Source: Thermoplasmatales archaeon SW_10_69_26 | GTDB taxonomy: Archaea > Thermoplasmatota > SW-10-69-26 | DNA: 64,000 bases | Direction: 5' to 3' | Assembly (NCBI GenBank): GCA_003009755.1 | Contig: PXUB01000032.1 | Coordinates: 1-64,000 of the forward strand | Part shown: positions 59,375-64,000 of the stretch, one piece after another | Layout of the letters: each line of letters opens with the position of its first letter | Position numbering within the stretch: position 1 is the first letter of the stretch | Position numbers and translations under genes: made by a program | Notes under the pieces: generated by a model | Databases searched by the model: none | What the model was told of the DNA's origin: nothing | What the model saw: the letters and a program-made list of their open reading frames with translations, nothing else

Positions 59375-60376
59375 CTACTCGGGGACCTCGCCCTCTTCCT
59401 CTTCCGTGATCGCCGCGACCAGGGCGCCCTTGGCGTTGGCCGTGAGCGGGTTCTGGGCGCGACGCACGGAAGCGATGTCGAAGGGCAGGTCGGCCTCCTT
59501 GAGCCGCTGTTTGAAGTGCTGGCTGAAGCCCTTCGGCAGCGAGGTTCCGCCGGACACGACGACCGGGACGTCGAGGCCCTCCTCGACGTCGGCCTCGTTG
59601 ATCTCGTCGGCGATCTGCTCGATCACGTAGTCCATGTGCGCCTCGTGGTAGATGGCGAGGGCACCCTGGATGTCGCCGGTGGCGGTCTCGAAGTCCATCT
59701 CGAACTCTTCTTCCTTCTCGCGGGTGACGCGGTCGACCGGGACACCCGTGGAGTTAGCCGCCTGCTTGTCGATCCAGTCGCCACCGCGGGCCACACTGAA
59801 CTGGAGGACCGGGACGGCGTAGTACGACAGGCAGATGTTCGTCATCCCGGCACCGAACGAGACGCCGAGACCGGTGAAGTTGTTGTCCGAGAGCTCGCTG
59901 TAGACGGTGGCCATACCCTCGTTGATCGGGTGCGCGGTGTAGCCCGCGTCCTCGACCAGGGCCTGGACGGTCTTCTGGTGGTACAACGTGTCCAGGTCGG
60001 AGTCGACGGGGTTCGCGGGGCACACGAAGTAGGCGTGCTCCTCACCCTCTTCCTCGGGTTCGCCAAGGATCCGCTCCACCATCATGCGGATCATGGGGAT
60101 GGCCCATTTCTCCTTGCGGGAGAGGATCCCCTCGCTCATGGGGCGACGGGTCTCCTCGTTGAAGATGTTCGCGAAGTTCAGCGCGTCTTCGCCGACGACG
60201 AAGACCTGATCCTCCTTGCGGATGTACAGCACGTCGCTGCGAGAAAGCATCTTCTCGGCGATGTCGCTGTATTCGACCTCCACGAAGGAGTTACGCTGTC
60301 GTTTGAGGACCGTGCGGTCCCCGGAAGGCTTGGCCGACTGGATATTCATCGTGCCGACGTCGATTCCCTTTGCCAA
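59375..60376 (-). CDS. Actin-like cytoskeletal or segregation protein
   Basis: 333 residues of the actin/Hsp70/hexokinase ATPase fold. Phosphate-1 loop [12 protein letters not shown], phosphate-2 loop [12 protein letters not shown], adenosine motif [12 protein letters not shown], plus the connecting [11 protein letters not shown]. Length and motifs resemble ParM/Ta0583-like archaeal actins and haloarchaeal salactin/volactin. It may form filaments that guide cell shape or DNA partition. Unusually for a first gene here it has a leader: a TACAAT box centred at 60421 predicts transcription from about 60395, and GAGGTG..GGTGATC lies before a TTG start. This implies regulated translation. Confidence 0.88.
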   Translation of the reverse strand: MAKGIDVGTMNIQSAKPSGDRTVLKRQRNSFVEVEYSDIAEKMLSRSDVLYIRKEDQVFVVGEDALNFANIFNEETRRPMSEGILSRKEKWAIPMIRMMVERILGEPEEEGEEHAYFVCPANPVDSDLDTLYHQKTVQALVEDAGYTAHPINEGMATVYSELSDNNFTGLGVSFGAGMTNICLSYYAVPVLQFSVARGGDWIDKQAANSTGVPVDRVTREKEEEFEMDFETATGDIQGALAIYHEAHMDYVIEQIADEINEADVEEGLDVPVVVSGGTSLPKGFSQHFKQRLKEADLPFDIASVRRAQNPLTANAKGALVAAITEEEEGEVPE

Positions 60377-60380
60377 TGTA

Positions 60381-60394
60381 GATCACCACACCTC
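60381..60394 (-). promoter_or_regulatory. Ribosome binding site before the TTG of the actin gene
   Basis: GAGGTG and GGTGATC overlap here, together covering most of the archaeal anti-Shine-Dalgarno complement (GGAGGTGATC). Spacing to the TTG at 60376 is about 5 nt. It decides the TTG start. Confidence 0.6.
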
Positions 60395-60523
60395 GCCGCT
60401 CAGTCCTCGCACGCGGCGATTGTACCCTCTGCTCGCCGCGAAGGGGTCCCTAAAGGCTGGGGTTCCCACTCGCGGCACTTCCCCCAACGAACATATAGGG
60501 GGTTACTGGGAGGAACCCCGCGG

Positions 60524-61399
60524 ATGTCATTGGGAGCCGAACGACTCCAGGCCTGGCGGGACCGACTGAACCCTGAAGCCTCGTCCTCGCGCGTGGGTGC
60601 CGGTTTCGGGGCGATCGCCGCCGGCACGCTACTGGCGATCCTGGGCGTGGCCCTCGTCGTGCTCAACGACATGGCCCTGCTCACACGGCCCTCGTGGCTG
60701 CGCGAGCTCGGCTTCGTGGCCGCCGCCTCGGGCCTCCCGCTGTTCTTCCTCGGGGTCACGATCACGCTCCCCTCCTCCATGTACGAGCGGGCGGCGGTCG
60801 GCATCGGCTCCCTAACCGCCGCCGCGGGGGTCATCGCCTTTTCGGTATGGTACCCCCACAACTGGCACCTCACCGTGCAGGCGCCCAACGGGTACGCGAT
60901 CGGGAGCTACCTCGTCGGCGTGACGACGCTCGCCGGCGGCACCTCCTCCTGCCTGGCCCGCCACCTGGTCAACTCCGTCCGACCGGTGCACAAGGAGCAG
61001 GCCGAGACGGAGGAGGATCGCGAATGGACCGACGAGGACGTGCGCGCGGACATCCGCTGGGCCGAGAAGCAAGGCTACACCTGGGGAGGGATCCCCGACT
61101 CCCAGCCCGAGACCGATATCACGCTGGAGAACCAGGTGGAGGCCGTCGAGTTCAAAGGTCGCGGCGACCAGGTGCTCGTCAGCGAGGAGTCCGCCCAGAC
61201 CAGCGAGGAGGGCTCCCAGCGGCTCAAGGCGATGCGCGGCCGCATGGACGAGGACCGCTCGCGCGTCGATCAGGGAACGATGGACGAGCAGGTCGGTCAC
61301 CTCAAGCAGCTCAAGGCGAAGAAGCGCCGAGAGGAGCAGCGCAAGCGCCAGTCGCTGAGCTGGAAGCTGCGCCACCCGCTCCAGTGGCTGCGCGAGTGA
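60524..61399 (+). CDS. Four-span membrane protein, DUF7139-like
   Basis: 291 residues. Four transmembrane segments between about residues 22 and 155 (FGAIAAGTLLAILGVALVVL; ELGFVAAASGLPLFFLGVTITLP; VGIGSLTAAAGVIAFSVWYP; IGSYLVGVTTLAGGTSSCLA), then a charged cytoplasmic tail of about 130 residues rich in Glu, Arg and Lys. The YPxxW and LP motifs recall the haloarchaeal DUF7139 family. CATATA lies about 29 nt before the ATG. Function unknown. Divergent from the actin gene. Confidence 0.7.
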   Translation: MSLGAERLQAWRDRLNPEASSSRVGAGFGAIAAGTLLAILGVALVVLNDMALLTRPSWLRELGFVAAASGLPLFFLGVTITLPSSMYERAAVGIGSLTAAAGVIAFSVWYPHNWHLTVQAPNGYAIGSYLVGVTTLAGGTSSCLARHLVNSVRPVHKEQAETEEDREWTDEDVRADIRWAEKQGYTWGGIPDSQPETDITLENQVEAVEFKGRGDQVLVSEESAQTSEEGSQRLKAMRGRMDEDRSRVDQGTMDEQVGHLKQLKAKKRREEQRKRQSLSWKLRHPLQWLRE

Positions 61400-62407
61400 T
61401 CAGGCCAGGTTCACGACGCCGCCGGTCTCCAGCACGAAGACCACGAAGGCTCCGTAGGCAACCAACAGCGCCACCGCCTCCCAGTTCTCCAGCTCGAGAT
61501 CGGTGCGCATGAACGTGAACAACAGCACCGTCGCGAACGTCAACGCGCCGAACATCGGGATGGCGGCGGCGAAGTCGACGACCGTGGCTCCCGCGACGAG
61601 CACGCCGGCCGGGATCGCCACGCACAGGTCGAAGATGTTGGATCCCAACACGTTCGCCAGCGCCTCGATCTCCCGGTCGCGCCGCGCCGCTCGCAGGCTC
61701 ACGAACGCGTCCGGGAGGCTCGTGGCGGCCGCGACCACCGTCAACCCCCACACGTAGCTCGGGGTGCCCGCCAGCTGCCCGAGGTCGATCGCGGCCCGCA
61801 CCAGGCCCTCGACGGAGACGACGATCAACGCCAGGCCCGCCACCAGCAACCCCCACTCCTTCCACGCGCTCTCGCCGGTTGCCCGCTCCCGGCTGCTCTC
61901 GGCGACATCCGACCACTGCACGAACACGTACAGCCCGTACAGCGCCACGGGTACCAGCGCCAAGCTCCGCGTGATGGAGCCGGCCAGACGCTCGCCGGCC
62001 ACCGGCTCGTAGATCACGGCCAGCGAGAACGTGATGACCAGGACGGCCACCGACAGCATGTAGAACAGGCTCTCCTTGAACACGAGATCGCGGTTGGCCT
62101 CCATCGAATCGGCGCTCAACCCGGCCAACGCTGGCACGATCAAGATGTTGAAGATCGCCGACCCGACGATCGCGCCCACGCCGAGATCGAACTCGCCGTG
62201 GAGCAGCGTCGAGATCACGGTCGTCGACAGCTCCGGGAAGCTGGACCCGACGGCGATCACGACCGCGCCCTCGACGACGGGCGGGAGGCCGTACAGCGCG
62301 CTCAGGCGCGCCGTCGACCGCTCGAGCAACCCGCTGCCGAGCCAGACGACGGCCGAGGATGCCACGGCGAGACCGAGCGCGCCGACGAGCGAGGCCACGT
62401 CGGCCAC
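61400..62407 (-). CDS. CaCA-family cation/calcium exchanger
   Basis: 335 residues, about ten transmembrane helices in two inverted halves. The ion-binding alpha repeats are GLPPVVEGAVVIAVGSSFPE..GSAIFNIL and VWGLTVVAAATSLPD..LGSNIFDL, each with the conserved GS/TS-x-PE/D and GS-x-x-FN patterns. Exchanges Na+ or H+ for Ca2+ or another cation, fitting a saline or alkaline habitat. Ends directly abut the convergent membrane-protein gene with no spacer. Confidence 0.93.
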   Translation of the reverse strand: MADVASLVGALGLAVASSAVVWLGSGLLERSTARLSALYGLPPVVEGAVVIAVGSSFPELSTTVISTLLHGEFDLGVGAIVGSAIFNILIVPALAGLSADSMEANRDLVFKESLFYMLSVAVLVITFSLAVIYEPVAGERLAGSITRSLALVPVALYGLYVFVQWSDVAESSRERATGESAWKEWGLLVAGLALIVVSVEGLVRAAIDLGQLAGTPSYVWGLTVVAAATSLPDAFVSLRAARRDREIEALANVLGSNIFDLCVAIPAGVLVAGATVVDFAAAIPMFGALTFATVLLFTFMRTDLELENWEAVALLVAYGAFVVFVLETGGVVNLA

Positions 62408-62484
62408 ATCGGCTCACGGTAGAAGAACGGTCGGTCCAGACATCGGCGTCGCTGGTGTCTGCCACCATCAGCTGAGCGGCGGTC

Positions 62485-63747
62485 TCAGCGGGGGAGCTCG
62501 TCGGGGCCGCTGTCGATCCGGTCCAACAGCCGCCGCGCCGGCTCGAACCCCGGCCGCAGCTCCAGCGCCTGCTCGAGCGCCGCCCGCGCCTCGTCGGTCT
62601 CCTCCATCATGAGGCGGGCACGAGCCATGTTCAGGTAGGGGAACTCGGGCGACGCGTAACGCTCGGCCTCGAGGGCCTTCTCGAACCACTCGATCGCCTC
62701 GGCGGGCCGACCCTGCTCCAGACGGTAAGCGCCGATGTCGTTGTAGGGGTTGCCCAGCGTCGGGTCCTCGTCGATCGCCTGCCGGCAGTCCTCGATCGCC
62801 TCCGAGAGGCGCTCCTGCTGGCTGCGGACCCACCCGCGGAAGGTGTAGGCCTCGGCGGTCGGGAGCACCTCGACGGAGGCCGTGTAGGCGAGGGCCGCCT
62901 GCTCGAGGTTGCCCAGCGTCTGCTGCACGTAGCCGAGGTGGAAAGCCACCCGGGCGCCGGCGGCGCGTTCGGGGGCCCGACGCACCAAGCCCTGGTCGGC
63001 GAGCGCGCTGGCGATCGTCTCGTCCACGCTGAGGCCGACCTCGCGCGCCAACCCCGAAGGTCGCTCGTCGGTCCACGCGGTGGCCAACAGCGCTTCCTGG
63101 CGGAGGACATCACCTGCTGTGGGGGCCGGACCGCCGGCTGCGGGCGCCAGCTCGGTGAGCGGCATCGTCGTCTGGGCGTCGCCGTGCTGGACCAACCGAG
63201 CCAGCTCGGGCTCGTCGGGGTCCGGACGCGCCACGAGCACGGTGCCGCCCTCGTCCAACCGGCGCGGCAAGCGGCGGGGAGCGCCCGGGCCGGGATCCCA
63301 CGCCACCACGCGGTCGAAACCGTTCTCGATGCCGTCGGCCTCGTCCAGGCGCACCTGCTCGCGCATCCGGAAGGGTCGCACCGAGCGCCAGCGAGCCCGC
63401 AGCGCCTCGTGCTCCTCCTCGATCCGCACGCGACCGCTGCCGTTCAACGCGTCCGCCGCCAGGCCCAGCCAACCGACGGCTCGGCCCTGCACGAGGACAC
63501 GGTCGCCCGGCGAGATGTCGGCGGCCTCCAGCATCAGCCCCGCGGCCGAGGGCGAGGGGCAGGGAGGGGCCGCCTCGACCGGCGGCAGGCACCCGATCGG
63601 GGCGTCCAGCTCGGCCAGCGGTTCGCACACGCCGGGAACGAGGAGCTTGCGAGGGGTCTGGGCCAGGGCCTGGCGAACCTCGTCGCTGGCGGGAGCCCGC
63701 CGACCGGGCTCGGACGCATCGTCGGGCCGCTGGCTGCCCTCGCTCAT
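62485..63747 (-). CDS. PCMT-like methyltransferase domain fused to TPR repeats
   Basis: 420 residues. The first 210 follow the order of protein-L-isoaspartate methyltransferase: VRQALAQTPRKLLVPG, a PPCPSPSAAGLMLEA segment in place of TISQPxxxAxM, a SAM-site strand VLVQGRAVGWLGLAAD (family: VLEIGTGSGYxAA), and FDRVVAWDPG. Key SAM residues (E, GxGxG) are lost, so this half is probably not catalytic. The second half has about four TPR hairpins (LGYVQQTLGNLEQAALAY, NPYNDIGAYRLEQGRPAEAIEWFEKAL, and others). Likely a protein-binding scaffold. ATG 63747 fits CTGAAG about 30 nt upstream; ATG 63789 is less likely. Confidence 0.75.
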   Translation of the reverse strand: MSEGSQRPDDASEPGRRAPASDEVRQALAQTPRKLLVPGVCEPLAELDAPIGCLPPVEAAPPCPSPSAAGLMLEAADISPGDRVLVQGRAVGWLGLAADALNGSGRVRIEEEHEALRARWRSVRPFRMREQVRLDEADGIENGFDRVVAWDPGPGAPRRLPRRLDEGGTVLVARPDPDEPELARLVQHGDAQTTMPLTELAPAAGGPAPTAGDVLRQEALLATAWTDERPSGLAREVGLSVDETIASALADQGLVRRAPERAAGARVAFHLGYVQQTLGNLEQAALAYTASVEVLPTAEAYTFRGWVRSQQERLSEAIEDCRQAIDEDPTLGNPYNDIGAYRLEQGRPAEAIEWFEKALEAERYASPEFPYLNMARARLMMEETDEARAALEQALELRPGFEPARRLLDRIDSGPDELPR

Positions 63748-64000
63748 CGCCTCTCCGTAGAGCCCTGGGGTCTTCAGCCTACCGCTCATGCCCAGCCTCA
63801 CCCAGGTGTCGATCCACGGCGGGAGTTGCCGCGGCCAACCGTCCACTGGACGGAACAGAAACGACTTCGAAACACCCTTCAAGGCGTGTGTTGTTCACCC
63901 GTGCGGGTGGGAACGGACGAACCGGGGCGGGGTCGGTCGGCAACGATCCTTGCTTCTCGCCTCCCAACTGCCTCCCATAGCCTTCCGTCGGTCGGCCTCG
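63748..64000. other. Window-end intergenic region
   Basis: Only the promoter of the PCMT-TPR gene is recognisable at the left. CTTCGAAACACCCTTCAAG near 63865-63885 is AT-richer than its surroundings and could hold a promoter for a gene beyond the window. A GTTCACCC/GGGTGGGAAC imperfect hairpin follows. No coding frame supported. Confidence 0.3.

Overview
The window is very GC-rich DNA from what looks like a euryarchaeon, on the Halobacteriota or Thermoplasmatota side. I cannot place it more precisely from sequence alone. Evidence for an archaeon: a family-B DNA polymerase, archaeal-style phosphoglycerate kinase, an actin-like protein of the haloarchaeal salactin/volactin type, CARF-winged-helix regulators, and first genes of transcripts that start about 25-30 nt after a TATA-like TTAA or TTTA patch with no ribosome binding site (leaderless). 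Internal operon genes instead carry GGAGG or GAGGTG sites. Most proteins are strongly Asp/Glu-rich, as in salt-in halophiles. Several metabolic genes are of bacterial type (GAPDH, Pfk-2, the GH65/OtsB pair, exonuclease VII), which suggests past acquisition.

Layout. 0-9.5 kb: a GNAT enzyme, secreted protease and lipoproteins, a frameshifted PfkB kinase, a P-loop HprK/PEPCK-like protein, endonuclease IV, and two adjacent CARF-wHTH regulators without any CRISPR array. 9.6-19 kb: housekeeping enzymes (HAD, thioesterase, cyclase, FAH-fold), a probably dead alkaline-phosphatase-fold protein, and a tight cluster of a small Cys-rich protein, a GNAT, CysRS and a GDPD. 19-32 kb: a rhomboid-like protein, PolB, a beta-helix surface protein, a neutral-ceramidase-like enzyme with PKD domains, XseA-XseB, a TraB-family protein and a metzincin-like lipoprotein. 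32-44.5 kb: DinB, nicotinate phosphoribosyltransferase, then sugar metabolism: class II aldolase, Pfk-2, a phosphoglycerate kinase fused to an SRPBCC domain, GAPDH, and a two-gene GH65 plus beta-PGM/OtsB trehalose module. 44.5-48.9 kb: wHTH, CBS, Usp, ACT and DsbA-like genes. 49.2-50.2 kb: an IS1595-type insertion sequence with a perfect 8-bp target duplication. 50.2-64 kb: glutamine amidotransferase, GDPD, decayed gnd and DUF1684 fragments, a flavin disulfide reductase, M20 peptidase, two cyclophilins flanking a tandem repeat array, surface lipoproteins, a phosphoesterase, the actin homologue, a CaCA exchanger and a PCMT-TPR fusion.

How the genes may work together. The sugar block could take fructose-6-phosphate through Pfk-2, aldolase, GAPDH and PGK. 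The GH65, beta-PGM and trehalose-6-phosphate phosphatase activities could interconvert glucose-6-phosphate and trehalose, a plausible compatible solute. The most unusual items are the SRPBCC-PGK fusion, the split OtsB1-like trehalose operon, and a structured repeat family that begins exactly at gene stop codons and keeps its hairpins in the mRNA sense. Several single-base frameshifts (PfkB, transposase, gnd remnant) could be real decay or assembly errors.

I recognised no rRNA or tRNA gene, CRISPR array or replication origin.
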